Assembly: GCA_003600225.1 (NCBI GenBank)
Contig: QZFT01000035.1
Span: 1 to 64,000, forward strand
Source: Pseudonocardiaceae bacterium YIM PH 21723
GTDB lineage: Bacteria; Actinomycetota; Actinomycetes; Mycobacteriales; Pseudonocardiaceae
Direction of reading: 5' to 3'
Length of the DNA: 64,000 nt
A program made the position numbers and the translations under genes. Below, piece by piece: positions 8,076 to 16,239 of the stretch. Under the pieces are notes generated by a model. The model was not told the origin of the DNA. It made no database searches and saw nothing but the letters and a program-made list of their open reading frames with translations. How positions within the stretch are numbered: the first letter of the stretch is position 1; each line of letters starts with the position of its first letter.

Positions 8076-8160
8076 ATGCAGTAAGGGGCACCCTTCTCGC
8101 GTTCAACGCAGTAAGGGTGCCCCTCACTGTGTTGGATGCAGTAAGGGTGCCCCTCACTGC
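8076..8160. repeat. Cluster of three GCAGTAAGGG hairpin units
   Basis: Three units starting GCAGTAAGGG lie at about 8078, 8108 and 8138. Unit 1 is inverted relative to unit 2 in its core, so GGGGCACCCTT (8085-8095) pairs with AAGGGTGCCCC (8113-8123). Unit 3 is itself a dyad with outer arms TGCAGT and ACTGCA. The cluster fills the gap between the convergent Hsp20 and macro-domain genes and probably serves as a bidirectional terminator built from a dispersed repeat. Confidence 0.65.
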
Positions 8161-8161
8161 A

Positions 8162-8791
8162 TCAGACAGTGATGAAGGTCTCGTCCCACGCTGCGGCCAC
8201 CTGGCGGGCGCAGGTCCGGGGATCCACGCCACCGACGCCGGTGCCCAGCCCGGGCATGGCGATCGAGCGGACCACGTCGGGCAGCGGGCCACTGGGGGTC
8301 CGGCCCTCCCGCCACAGGCGCAGCACGGCGCGGGCGGCGAGGTAGGGGTTGATCGTGTCGGCGGGCAGCTGCTCGCCGGGATCACGCATGGTGGGCGCGC
8401 TGATCAGCCAGCGCGGCTCCTCGACGCCGGTGGGCACCACGATGGCCTCACCGACCGGGAGCTCGCCGCCGTGGAAGGTCAGCACCGCGCTCCGCACATT
8501 CTGCTCCACCTGCGGAAACACCCGTGAATACTGCGCGTCGATGCCACCGCGCATCCAGCCGAAGGAGTTCGCCGGGCTCACCACGGCGTCGACCTCGAGG
8601 TCGAACACGGAGCCTCGGTGCGGGCGAATGCCCTGTCGCTTCTCCGCGACTTCCCGCCAGCAGTCGGCGAGTAGCTCGTCGACCGCGCAGAGCACCAGTT
8701 CCGGCCGGTCTAGCACGGCGTGGGTCACTCCCTCCGGATCGGTGCGTGAAAATCGAGGCGGCCACGAATGTCCACGACTCCCGAACAGCAT
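8162..8791 (-). CDS. Macro-domain protein
   Basis: Macro (Appr-1''-p processing/ADP-ribose-binding) domain. Typical elements: DAVVSPANSFGWMRGGIDAQ-like nucleotide-binding start (written VVSPANSFG...GGID), VGEAIVVPTG in the middle and the late glycine loop MPGLGTGVGG. Such proteins bind ADP-ribose or hydrolyse it from proteins or related metabolites; the actual substrate is not evident. The start is uncertain: the ATG at 8791 gives 209 residues without a clear ribosome-binding site, while a GTG at 8730 follows GGAGG at very short spacing and would still keep the domain. It is divergent from pheA with a short shared promoter region, and convergent with the Hsp20 gene. Confidence 0.8.
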   Translation of the reverse strand: MLFGSRGHSWPPRFSRTDPEGVTHAVLDRPELVLCAVDELLADCWREVAEKRQGIRPHRGSVFDLEVDAVVSPANSFGWMRGGIDAQYSRVFPQVEQNVRSAVLTFHGGELPVGEAIVVPTGVEEPRWLISAPTMRDPGEQLPADTINPYLAARAVLRLWREGRTPSGPLPDVVRSIAMPGLGTGVGGVDPRTCARQVAAAWDETFITV

Positions 8792-8868
8792 TGCAGGAAC
8801 CGACACACCGCGTAATGAGGGGGTCACCGGCCGAGTGGGTGATCCTTGCCGCATTCTAGGCTGGCTCC

Positions 8869-9777
8869 ATGCCGCGCATCGCCTTCCTTGGTCCCGAGGG
8901 TACCTTCGCCGAACAAGCCGCACAGAGCATCGCGGCCGACGCCGAGTTGATTCCGGCGGAGAACGTCGCCTCGGCGATCGACCAGGTACGGACGGGCCAG
9001 GTCGACGCGGCCTGCGTTCCGGTGGAGAACTCGATGGAGGGCTCGGTGCCCGCCACCCTGGACGCGCTGGTGCACGGCGCCGACCTGATCGCCGTCCGGG
9101 AGATCGAACTGCCGGTGCGATTCAGCGTGCTGACCCGGGACGGCGTCGCCGCCTCGGACGTACGCACAGTGATCAGCCACCCACATGCCATCGCGCAAGT
9201 ACGCGGATGGCTGACCGCGAACCTGCCCGGGGCCGAGATCCGGTTCTCCCCGTCCACCGCGGCCGCCGCCGTCGCCGTGCGGGACAAGGAGGCCGACGCC
9301 GCCGTCTGCGCGCCCCTCGCGGCGCAGCGCTACGGCCTGGCCGAACTGGCCACCGGGGTACATGACGTCGCCTACGCGGTCACCCGGTTCTGGCAGCTCA
9401 CCCTGCCCGCGAAGCCGCCCGCTCCGACCGGCTTCGACCGCACCTCGATCATCGTGCAGACCGCCGACGAACCGGGTGCGCTGGCCATCGCGCTGGGCGA
9501 GTTCGGCTCCCGGGGGATCAGCCTGACCAGGATCGAGTCCAGGCCCACCCGCAACCGGCTCAGCGAGTACCGGTTCTTCCTTGACCTGGAAGGTCATATC
9601 GCGGAGGCTCGGGTGGCCGATGCGCTGGCCGCCCTGCGCCGGCGGGGCAACGACGTCCGGTTCCTCGGCTCGTACCCCCGTGCGGACCGGGTGGCACCAC
9701 AGATCGCGGACGGTTCGACCGACGCGGACTTCACCGCGGCGGACGAGTGGATCCACCGACTCCGGAACGGGGACTGA
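8869..9777 (+). CDS. pheA: Prephenate dehydratase
   Basis: Converts prephenate to phenylpyruvate, the committed step to phenylalanine. 302 residues, a usual monofunctional length. Catalytic domain 1-180 opens with IAFLGPEGTFAEQAA and includes the catalytic TRF motif at 172-174; the ACT regulatory domain (about 192-270) carries ESRP at 223-226, the phenylalanine-binding motif, so feedback inhibition is expected. The C-terminal tail of about 30 residues is low in conservation. The downstream phosphoglycerate-mutase-like gene begins two bases after the stop, the same pairing I recall for M. tuberculosis Rv3838c-Rv3837c. A strong hairpin ends the two-gene operon. Confidence 0.95.
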   Translation: MPRIAFLGPEGTFAEQAAQSIAADAELIPAENVASAIDQVRTGQVDAACVPVENSMEGSVPATLDALVHGADLIAVREIELPVRFSVLTRDGVAASDVRTVISHPHAIAQVRGWLTANLPGAEIRFSPSTAAAAVAVRDKEADAAVCAPLAAQRYGLAELATGVHDVAYAVTRFWQLTLPAKPPAPTGFDRTSIIVQTADEPGALAIALGEFGSRGISLTRIESRPTRNRLSEYRFFLDLEGHIAEARVADALAALRRRGNDVRFLGSYPRADRVAPQIADGSTDADFTAADEWIHRLRNGD

Positions 9778-9778
9778 T

Positions 9779-10399
9779 TTGTCCGAGCGACAGCGGCTGA
9801 TCCTGGTACGCCACGGCCAGACCACGGCGAATGTGGCCAGGTTGCTGGACTCCAAGCCGCCCGGCGCCGGACTCACCGAACTCGGGACCGAGCAGGCCGT
9901 CGAGGCCGCCGAGCGACTGGCCGGCGAGCCGGTCGTCGCGGTGTACGCGAGCGTCGCCCTGCGTGCCCAGCAGACCGCGGCGCCCATCGCCGCCCGGCAC
10001 GACTTACCGGTTCAGGTCCTGGAGAACATCCACGAACTGCAGATCGGCCCGCAGTACGAGGGCCAGGGCGGCGCCGAGGCCTACACGGAGTTCGAGCGGG
10101 TCTTCAGCCAGATCATCGACGGCGACCTGGACGCGGGCATGCCCGGCGGCGGGGAGACCGCGCGCCAGCTGCTGGACCGCTTCCTGCCCGCCGTGGCCAA
10201 GGTGACCGCGGAACACCCCAGCGGGACGATCGTGCTGGTCAGCCATGGTGCGGCCATCCGGCTGGCGGGTACCGCGCTGGCGGTCAACCTGGACGCGCAT
10301 CAGGGGCTGCTCTACGTGCCCAACGCGCAGCAGGTGGTCCTCGAACCGGAGGAGACCGCGTGGCGTTGCCGGGAGTGGACCGGTATCGACTTCGAGTGA
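9779..10399 (+). CDS. Histidine phosphatase / phosphoglycerate mutase-like protein
   Basis: Cytoplasmic member of the histidine phosphatase superfamily, about 206 residues. The phospho-histidine motif LVRHGQTTAN lies near residue 12 and the second catalytic histidine is in VSHGAAIR. A TTG start at 9779 (protein LSERQRLILV...) is preferred: it follows the pheA stop by one base and places the RHG motif at the usual distance; the upstream frame lies wholly inside pheA. The reaction is unknown; the family contains broad-specificity phosphatases more often than true mutases. Coupling to pheA and conserved synteny suggest a role near aromatic metabolism, but this is inference. Confidence 0.85.
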   Translation: MSERQRLILVRHGQTTANVARLLDSKPPGAGLTELGTEQAVEAAERLAGEPVVAVYASVALRAQQTAAPIAARHDLPVQVLENIHELQIGPQYEGQGGAEAYTEFERVFSQIIDGDLDAGMPGGGETARQLLDRFLPAVAKVTAEHPSGTIVLVSHGAAIRLAGTALAVNLDAHQGLLYVPNAQQVVLEPEETAWRCREWTGIDFE

Positions 10400-10401
10400 C
10401 A

Positions 10402-10437
10402 GTGCTGGGGCCCGCGGGGGGATGCGGGCCCCAGCAC
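10402..10437 (+). terminator. Strong intrinsic-type hairpin after the pheA operon
   Basis: GTGCTGGGGCCCGC (10402-10415) pairs perfectly with GCGGGCCCCAGCAC (10424-10437) across an 8-base loop, two bases after the preceding stop codon. A 14-bp GC-rich stem followed by CATTTAGG is a convincing terminator. Confidence 0.85.
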
Positions 10438-10543
10438 CATTTAGGTGGTGCGCACCGGCGGCGATCATTCGGCGCCGACCCCCAGTCAGCGCCGCTTGTC
10501 TCGCCGTCCCCAAGACCGTACGAACATCTGGCCCATCGTGTCA

Positions 10544-10556
10544 AGTAAAGTTTACT
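10544..10556. promoter_or_regulatory. Palindrome AGTAAA-G-TTTACT, putative XRE autoregulator operator
   Basis: An AT-rich perfect dyad in otherwise GC-rich DNA, 56 bases before the XRE gene. A possible -10 hexamer TATGCT lies at 10575-10580, which would put the dyad over the -35 region. XRE/ImmA operons are commonly autorepressed through such sites; binding itself is inferred. Confidence 0.5.
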
Positions 10557-10612
10557 GAACACGCCCGGGGCCGATATGCTGTGACCGAAGTCAGTTCGTA
10601 AGGAGTCTCCCG

Positions 10613-11035
10613 ATGCCCGAAAGATCCCTGGCGCAGGCCCTGAGCACGCTCATCGAGAAGAAGGCCGCTCGGGATGGCGAGGCCAGCGTCTCCGACCAGG
10701 TCATCGGGGATGCCATCGGAAAATCCCGGACGACCGTGTGGAAACTGCGGACCGGCCAGGAGGTCAATCCGAAGATCGAGACCCTGGAATCCCTCGCCGG
10801 CTTCTTCGGTGTGCCGGTCACCTACTTCCTGGACGACGAGGTCGCCAAGCTCACCGACAGCCAGCTGGACAGCCTGGCCGCCGCACGCCGGTTGCAGGAC
10901 GCCGCGGAGCAGAGCGGGGTCACCGGCCTGAATGCCAGGCTCGGCAGCCTCTCCACCGATAGTCTGATCGCCGTCGCCCAACTGATCGAGCGACTGGACC
11001 AGGCCGACGTGCGAAGGCGGCCTAGGAAGGACTGA
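10613..11035 (+). CDS. XRE-family helix-turn-helix regulator
   Basis: 140-residue DNA-binding protein. The helix-turn-helix spans about 25-75 (SVSDQVIGDAIGKSRTTVW...LESLAGFFGVPVTYFLDD), the usual Cro/C1-type arrangement ending in the conserved hydrophobic VPVTYFLD. A ribosome-binding site AAGGAG precedes the ATG. Five bases separate it from the ImmA/IrrE gene, the classical regulator-protease pairing in which ImmA cleaves or inactivates the XRE repressor. An AT-rich palindrome upstream is a candidate operator. No integrase or phage gene lies nearby, so this looks like a resident actinobacterial regulatory module and not an ICE. Confidence 0.88.
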   Translation: MPERSLAQALSTLIEKKAARDGEASVSDQVIGDAIGKSRTTVWKLRTGQEVNPKIETLESLAGFFGVPVTYFLDDEVAKLTDSQLDSLAAARRLQDAAEQSGVTGLNARLGSLSTDSLIAVAQLIERLDQADVRRRPRKD

Positions 11036-11040
11036 CTGGG

Positions 11041-11580
11041 GTGGGGGAACGGGTTTCCGCGCTGCGGAAGCGGATCGACGACGAGCTGGACGCACTGGGG
11101 TGGGCCGCTCCGTACGACATCGATGACCTGCTGGACCGGATCGCCGACCGCGCGGGCAAGCCGATCGGCCTGCTGGCGGCGCCGTTGCCCGCCGATGGCG
11201 CGGGTGGCCTGGTGATCCATCGGGCCGGGGACATCGTGATCATCTTCGACGAGTCGCTGCCCTCGTTGCAGCAGGAACACGTGATCCTGCACGAGGCCGC
11301 GCATGTGCTGTTCGACCACCGGGGCACCACCCTCGATGAACTGACCGACGACACGCTGTCCGAGCTGGACCCCGAGGTGGTGCAGGACGCGTCCCGGTTC
11401 GCCAAGCGGGACGGCTACTCCGCGCTGGAGGAGCAGATGGCCGAGGTCGCCGCCGCGCTGATGTGGCTGCGCATCGGTGGCGCCCGCAGCATGGTTCCGG
11501 TGCCCGTCGCGCCGCCGGAGATCGCCGCGGTGAACGACCGGTTCGCCGCCGCGCTGACCCATCGGAGGCCGCGGCGATGA
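11041..11580 (+). CDS. ImmA/IrrE-family metallo-endopeptidase
   Basis: 179 residues starting with GTG. Zinc-protease motif HEAAH at 84-88 (VILHEAAHVLFDH) with the downstream EEQMAEVAAALMW that supplies the third metal ligand in this family. Likely role: anti-repressor protease acting on the adjacent XRE protein. Its stop overlaps the start of the next gene (ATGA), so the three genes are translationally coupled. Confidence 0.88.
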   Translation: MGERVSALRKRIDDELDALGWAAPYDIDDLLDRIADRAGKPIGLLAAPLPADGAGGLVIHRAGDIVIIFDESLPSLQQEHVILHEAAHVLFDHRGTTLDELTDDTLSELDPEVVQDASRFAKRDGYSALEEQMAEVAAALMWLRIGGARSMVPVPVAPPEIAAVNDRFAAALTHRRPRR

Positions 11581-12668
11581 CCGTCTTCTTCATCACCATC
11601 GGCGTCCTCACCCTGGTGCTGATCTACCAGGTCCGCGCGCTGATCCGGGACCCGGGAAACCGGGCTCGCTGGGCGCTCGCCCTCGGCGTGCTGTGCTTCC
11701 TGCTGGGCTGGATCATCGGCCTGGCGCTCGGCGGGCTGGACAGGTACCCGTTCACCGAGTTCGTCCGCTGGACGTCCATCGCCCAGCACGTCATCTCGAT
11801 GATCGCGCTGCACGGGGTGCAGGCGTTCTTCCTGTACGTGATCTACCCGCGCGCGGAGGCGGAGCGGCGGATCCGCGCCTTCGGCCGGCTGTTCGTGGTC
11901 TCCGCCGTGTTCTGCGTGGCGGTGGCGGGCATCGCGCCGCCGGACGACTTCTGGGAGGGGTTCAAGGCGCACTACGCCCACGGGCCGGTCACCGCGATCT
12001 ACATCCTGGTGTTCACCCTGCACTACGCGGTGCTGATGGCGGGCATGTCCGTGTGGTCCTGGCGCTGGTCCCGGCTGGCCACCGACCCGTGGATCCGCCG
12101 CGGCATCCTGGTCGGCGGCATCGGCACCTCCATCGGCGTCGTCTACGGCGTGCTGCGCATCGCGTACCTGGCCGCCTCCATCGCGGGGGTGCCGGACCTG
12201 TTCCGCGAGGGAGCGGTGACCGGCTGGCTGCAGATGGCCGCGCTCATCCTGTCCTTCACCGGACTCACCGCGCCCGCGTGGGGACCGTGGATCTCCGAGC
12301 GGCTGTTGCGGGCCAGCAGGCGGGTGGCGCACCACCGGCTGCACCCGCTGTGGGCCGCGTTGACCGGGCCGTTCCCCCATGTCCGGATGGATCTCGACGG
12401 GATACGGCACACCGATCTGCGGTTACACCTGCGGGTGGTGCAGATCTGGGACGCCCGCCGCGCGTTGCTGCCGCACTGCGACCCCGAGGTGCACCGGCGG
12501 GAGCTGCCGAACGGCGAGGCCAGGGCCGAGGCCGCGATGCTGACCGACGCGTTGCGCAGGCAGCGGGCGGGGGAGCCGCCGATCCCCGGACCGAAGGCGC
12601 CCGCCCCGGCGGCTAAGGACCTCGCGGCCAACGTCACCTGGCTGCAAGAGGTCGCCAGGGCCCTCTGA
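11577..12668 (+). CDS. MAB_1171c-like integral membrane protein
   Basis: 363 residues from the ATG at 11577, overlapping the ImmA stop by four bases. About seven transmembrane segments fill residues 1-240; a cytoplasmic tail (about 240-363) contains RHTDLRLHLRVVQIWDARRAL, a pattern typical of the MAB_1171c-like family that regularly follows XRE-ImmA pairs in actinobacteria. Function unknown; the arrangement regulator-protease-membrane protein suggests a signalling module in which the membrane protein senses something and the protease relieves repression (inference). A shorter paralogue-like protein without partners is encoded at 47436-48161. Confidence 0.78.
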   Translation: MTVFFITIGVLTLVLIYQVRALIRDPGNRARWALALGVLCFLLGWIIGLALGGLDRYPFTEFVRWTSIAQHVISMIALHGVQAFFLYVIYPRAEAERRIRAFGRLFVVSAVFCVAVAGIAPPDDFWEGFKAHYAHGPVTAIYILVFTLHYAVLMAGMSVWSWRWSRLATDPWIRRGILVGGIGTSIGVVYGVLRIAYLAASIAGVPDLFREGAVTGWLQMAALILSFTGLTAPAWGPWISERLLRASRRVAHHRLHPLWAALTGPFPHVRMDLDGIRHTDLRLHLRVVQIWDARRALLPHCDPEVHRRELPNGEARAEAAMLTDALRRQRAGEPPIPGPKAPAPAAKDLAANVTWLQEVARAL

Positions 12669-12672
12669 GGAG

Positions 12673-12700
12673 AGGAGCAGTTTCCATGGAATCTGCTCCT
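12673..12700. terminator. Hairpin between convergent genes
   Basis: AGGAGCAG (12673-12680) pairs with CTGCTCCT (12693-12700) around a 12-base loop; it starts 5 bases after the membrane-protein stop and precedes the 3' end of the convergent zincin gene. Likely bidirectional terminator. Confidence 0.6.
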
Positions 12701-12721
12701 GAGTCGCAGATTCTGCAGAAA

Positions 12722-13069
12722 CTAGCCCCAGCCGAGTTCGTGCAGGCGCGCGTCGTCGATGCCGAAATGGTGGGCGATCTCGTGGATCACGGTGATCAGC
12801 ACCTCTTCCACCACCTCGTCCTCGGTCTCGCAGAACGACAGCAGGGCATTCCGGTAGATGCTGATCCGATCGGGCAGCACCCCGCCATAGGTGCTGTCCC
12901 GCTCGGGAAGCGCGATCCCCTCGTACAGCCCGAGCAGGGTGGGGTCCTCCGGATGTTCCGGCTCGACCAGCACCACCACGTTGTCCATCGCGCGGGCGAA
13001 CTGCTCGGGCAACTCGTCCAGCGCCTGGCTGACCAGTTCGTCGAACCGGCCCTCGGACATCTCCACCAT
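12722..13069 (-). CDS. Minimal zincin-like metallopeptidase family protein (Rv3836-like)
   Basis: 115 residues with HEIAHHFGIDD at 96-106, the motif HExxHHFGxxD of the small zincin_1 family (DUF1025). Whether these proteins are active peptidases is not established to my knowledge. It is the second gene of a two-gene operon, eight bases after the septum-formation-like membrane protein, an order I recall from M. tuberculosis (Rv3835-Rv3836). An alternative ATG at 13060 would remove three residues. Confidence 0.85.
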   Translation of the reverse strand: MVEMSEGRFDELVSQALDELPEQFARAMDNVVVLVEPEHPEDPTLLGLYEGIALPERDSTYGGVLPDRISIYRNALLSFCETEDEVVEEVLITVIHEIAHHFGIDDARLHELGWG

Positions 13070-13077
13070 GAGACCAG

Positions 13078-14109
13078 TTAACCCGCGATCGGCTTGGCGG
13101 GGGTGCCCGGATCGACCTTCGGTGCCGGCGGCGCCTGCTGCTGGCCGACCGCGACGCTGCCCTTCACGCTGCCGGAGATCGGCGCGAGCCCCGGGCTGGG
13201 ATCACCGGGCAGCTTGGCGGCGATCTTGCAGTTCGCCAGCCGGGACCCCGCCGCCCAACTGTCTTCCTTGATCGTGTCCGGGACCGGGAGCAGGTTCTTG
13301 GCCTTGAGTACCTCGGCGGTGGCGCCGTACTCCTCCAGCGGCTTCGCGCAGGCGTCGGCGAGATAGGTGGCCTGTTCGGTCGGCGACGGCGGGCCCTCGG
13401 TGAACCTCTTCCCGAGATCCACCACGAAGACGATCTCGTAGGCGTGTGGTTTCGCGCAGTCCACCGGGTCCCAGGACGTCTTGCCGTCGATGCCGAGGCA
13501 GGTACCGATGGGATAGACGTTGGACTGGTCGTTGTTCTTGGCGCTCTTCTTGGACGGGTACAGCATCTGCGACCGGCCGACGACCTGCAGGCCACAGCGC
13601 ATCGCGCGGTCGTCGTCCTCGGTCCAGGTCTCCTGGCTCGGCCGGATCGCGGTGACGCTGAACTTCCCGAACGGGTCCAGCTTGCCGCCCATGTAGTCCT
13701 TGGACTTGGGTTTGCAGGTCTCCTCGTTGATCTGCCGCCACAGTTCCTGGCTCGGGTAGGGCGCGCCCTTGGGGTACTTGCCGTTCAGGTCGATCACCGC
13801 GGTGATCTCGAACAGGTGCGACTCCGCGCAGTCGATCTTCTTGATGTCCGAGGAATCGGGCCGGGTCCAGTCCAGGCAGGAACCCACCGGGGCCTCAAGG
13901 CGCTCTAGCCGCTGGGAGGCGCTGGCTCCGGGAGCCGGCCCGGTGCCGGGCAGTTGCCAGGTGACCAGTAGATACACGGTCAACAGGATCAACGCGCCCA
14001 GGATCGCGCCGAGCATCACCAGTCGGGTGCTCAGCGTCCGCTGCTTGGCTTCTTTGCGACGTAAGGCCACTGTGGCAACTGCACGCATCTCGGACATCGC
14101 CACCATCAT
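13078..14109 (-). CDS. Septum-formation-family membrane protein (Rv3835-like)
   Basis: Up to 343 residues. A short basic cytoplasmic N-terminus is followed by one transmembrane helix (about 33-50) and a large extracytoplasmic part with two related Cys-containing halves: each has a V/GSCLDW-like or GTCLGID start, then DC(A/-)xxHxxEI, the pattern of the Septum_form domain. The cysteines (pairs in each half) probably form disulfides outside the membrane. The name comes from family annotation; a direct division role is not demonstrated by anything here. Four in-frame ATGs cluster at the start (14109, 14106, 14097, 14088) with no clear ribosome-binding site, so the exact N-terminus is open. It is divergent from the DUF1190-like gene. 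Confidence 0.75.
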   Translation of the reverse strand: MMVAMSEMRAVATVALRRKEAKQRTLSTRLVMLGAILGALILLTVYLLVTWQLPGTGPAPGASASQRLERLEAPVGSCLDWTRPDSSDIKKIDCAESHLFEITAVIDLNGKYPKGAPYPSQELWRQINEETCKPKSKDYMGGKLDPFGKFSVTAIRPSQETWTEDDDRAMRCGLQVVGRSQMLYPSKKSAKNNDQSNVYPIGTCLGIDGKTSWDPVDCAKPHAYEIVFVVDLGKRFTEGPPSPTEQATYLADACAKPLEEYGATAEVLKAKNLLPVPDTIKEDSWAAGSRLANCKIAAKLPGDPSPGLAPISGSVKGSVAVGQQQAPPAPKVDPGTPAKPIAG

Positions 14110-14253
14110 GCCGGGCGGAGCCCCAAAGTTCCGAGTTGGTCAGCGATTGGGATGCTTTCGGGGGCACAATCCTGCGGTTTCCCGACAAGATCCGCGCCGC
14201 TTGGGTACCTTGCGGGCAGGGAATCGCCGACCAGCGAGCCAGGGGACGGGCAA

Positions 14254-14997
14254 ATGTCTGACAACGGCCTCACCGGGGCCGGCGGCACGAGCGAGCCGCC
14301 ACCCTTCGATCATTCGGCCACGCCAGTCGGGTGGCCGCAGCCCGCGACGCCCGGATCCGTTCCGCCGCCGCCGCCCGCGCCGGAGCCCGAGGGACCTCCC
14401 GGGCGTGGCGAGCAGCGCTTCCAGGACCCGTCGACCACCCGTCCGCGCCCGCCCAGCCTCGCCGAGCAGCGGGCCAGGCAGCAGGCCGAGGAGGAGGCGG
14501 AGCGCGCCGAGCTGGAGGCCATCCAGGAGCAGGAGGCCCTGGCGCACAAGAAGCGCAGGCGCAAGCGGCTGATGATCGGCGGCGGCGTCGCGGTCGGCCT
14601 GGTGGGCATCATCGCGATCGGCTACGCCTCCGCCAGCCCGAAGAACGTCACCGCCACCTGTGTCGCCGACGACAACGTCGTGCAGCGGGACGAGGACTGC
14701 GATCCGGCCCGCCTCCAGGCGCAGGGCGCCCAGTACAACCACTCCGGCGGCTTCTGGTTCATCCCGCTCCCCGGCGGCGGCATGCGGCAGTACCACTACT
14801 ACTACGGCGGGAACGCCGGCTCGGTGCAGCCGGGCCAGAAGATCACCGGGGGCACCCTGACCCCGCCGCAGAACGCGAACGTGACCACCAAGAGCGGCAC
14901 CAGCGTGCAGCGGGGCGGGTTCGGGGTCGGTAAGAGCAGCGGCGGCAGTTCGTCCGGCGGCAGCAGCAGTGGCGGCAGCAAGAGCAGCGGGAGCTGA
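14254..14997 (+). CDS. Membrane-anchored DUF1190/YjfM-like protein
   Basis: 247 residues from the ATG at 14254, which has a good ribosome-binding site (AGGGGACGG); a longer frame upstream has none. Proline-rich and charged cytoplasmic N-terminus (1-105, with an ERAELEAIQEQEALAHKKRRRKR helix), one transmembrane segment about 107-128, then an extracytoplasmic domain with CVADDN...DEDCD and a Tyr/Gly-rich stretch (RQYHYYYGG), ending in a Ser/Gly tail. The placement directly before a glutathionylspermidine-synthase-like gene and a DUF350 gene matches E. coli yjfM-yjfC-yjfL / ygiB-ygiC, which supports the DUF1190-like label more than sequence similarity alone does. Confidence 0.65.
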   Translation: MSDNGLTGAGGTSEPPPFDHSATPVGWPQPATPGSVPPPPPAPEPEGPPGRGEQRFQDPSTTRPRPPSLAEQRARQQAEEEAERAELEAIQEQEALAHKKRRRKRLMIGGGVAVGLVGIIAIGYASASPKNVTATCVADDNVVQRDEDCDPARLQAQGAQYNHSGGFWFIPLPGGGMRQYHYYYGGNAGSVQPGQKITGGTLTPPQNANVTTKSGTSVQRGGFGVGKSSGGSSSGGSSSGGSKSSGS

Positions 14998-15003
14998 GCG
15001 AAC

Positions 15004-16143
15004 GTGCGACGGGAGACCGGATCGGTCCGGCCTGACTGGACACAGCGGATCCGGGAGCTGGGCCTGGTCTATGACGCGGGCAGGCCCTACTGGAACGAGT
15101 CCGCGCACTACGTGTTCGAGGACGAGGAGATCGACGGCCTCGAAGCGGACGTCGAACTGCTGCACTCCATGTGCCTGGCCGCCGTGGACAACGTGGTGCT
15201 CACCGAACGGTACCGGGACTTCGGGATCCCGGAGTGGATGTGGCAGCCCATCGGCGAATCGTGGAAGCGCCAGGATCCGCACCTGTACGGCCGGTTCGAC
15301 CTGCGGTACGACGGCAACGGCCCGGCCAAGTTGCTGGAGTACAACGCGGACACCCCGACCTCCCTGCTGGAGGCCTCGGTCATCCAGTGGGACTGGCTGG
15401 AGCAGACGCACCCGGACGACGACCAGTGGAACTCGCTCTACGAGAAGCTGGTCGACCGGTGGAAGGTGATCGGCGGCCGGATGCCCGGCGACCAGATCCA
15501 CTTCACCTGGTCCGAGGGCGACACCTCCGGTGAGGACCACATCACCATCTCGCACCTGCAGGAGACCGCGGCCGAGGCCGGGCTGAACACGGTCGGGCTG
15601 GCCATCGAGAACATCGGCTGGGACACGCTGATGAACCGCTTCGTGGACCTCGAGGAGGTCCAGATGTCCACGGTGGTGAAGCTGTACCCGTGGGAGTGGA
15701 TGGCCGAGGACGACTTCGGCAGGCACGCGGTGAGCACGCTGCCCAAGACGCTCTGGGTGGAACCGCTGTGGAAGATGCTGCTGTCCAACAAGGCCCTGCT
15801 GGCGGTGCTCTGGGAGATGAACCCCGGGCACCCGAACCTGTTGCCGGCCTTCGTGGGGGAGCCCGGCCTGCTGACCGAGTACGTGCGCAAGCCGCTGCTC
15901 GGCCGGGAGGGGGCGAACATCCAGATCGTGGCGCCCGGTTACGAGACCCAGACCGATGGCGTCTACGGCAAAGAAGGTTACGTCTACCAGGCCTTCGACC
16001 CGTTGCCCCAGTTCGACGGCCAGCGCCCGGTACTGGGTGCCTGGGTGGTCGGCGACGAGGCGGCGGGCCTGGGTATCCGGGAGACCGCAGGACTGATCAC
16101 CGACGACGGCGCGGCGTTCGTGCCGCATCTTTTCCGCAGCTAA
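15004..16143 (+). CDS. Glutathionylspermidine synthase-like ATP-grasp ligase (YgiC/YjfC family)
   Basis: 379 residues, GTG start six bases after the preceding gene. The ATP-grasp core shows RFDLRYDG...LLEYNADTPTSLLE (about 98-125), characteristic of the GSP_synth family C-terminal ligase domain. The amidase half of bifunctional E. coli Gss is absent, as in YgiC/YjfC. Such stand-alone proteins probably form a C-N bond at ATP expense, but their substrates are unknown, and actinobacteria generally use mycothiol and not glutathione, so glutathionylspermidine is an unlikely product here. Middle gene of a three-gene operon with the DUF1190-like and DUF350 membrane proteins. Confidence 0.87.
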   Translation: MRRETGSVRPDWTQRIRELGLVYDAGRPYWNESAHYVFEDEEIDGLEADVELLHSMCLAAVDNVVLTERYRDFGIPEWMWQPIGESWKRQDPHLYGRFDLRYDGNGPAKLLEYNADTPTSLLEASVIQWDWLEQTHPDDDQWNSLYEKLVDRWKVIGGRMPGDQIHFTWSEGDTSGEDHITISHLQETAAEAGLNTVGLAIENIGWDTLMNRFVDLEEVQMSTVVKLYPWEWMAEDDFGRHAVSTLPKTLWVEPLWKMLLSNKALLAVLWEMNPGHPNLLPAFVGEPGLLTEYVRKPLLGREGANIQIVAPGYETQTDGVYGKEGYVYQAFDPLPQFDGQRPVLGAWVVGDEAAGLGIRETAGLITDDGAAFVPHLFRS

Positions 16144-16239
16144 GCAACCATGTGACGGCGTCACATTCGACCCAGCGAGGGTGGGCCGGAGGTCCGCCCG
16201 AGCGGTCGACCGGGTACGGCGCCAAAGAGGGAGAACACT

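Noticed and set aside
8076-8160. CRISPR-like array
   Set aside because: Only three units, about 30 bp apart, each a hairpin with almost no spacer; no cas genes.
8117-8527. Plus-strand frame of 136 codons starting in the hairpin cluster
   Set aside because: The start lies in repeat DNA and the rest is antisense to the macro-domain gene.
10544-12668. Integrative element signalled by the XRE-ImmA pair
   Set aside because: No integrase, excisionase, relaxase or att repeats nearby; the XRE-ImmA-membrane triad is common as a resident actinobacterial module.
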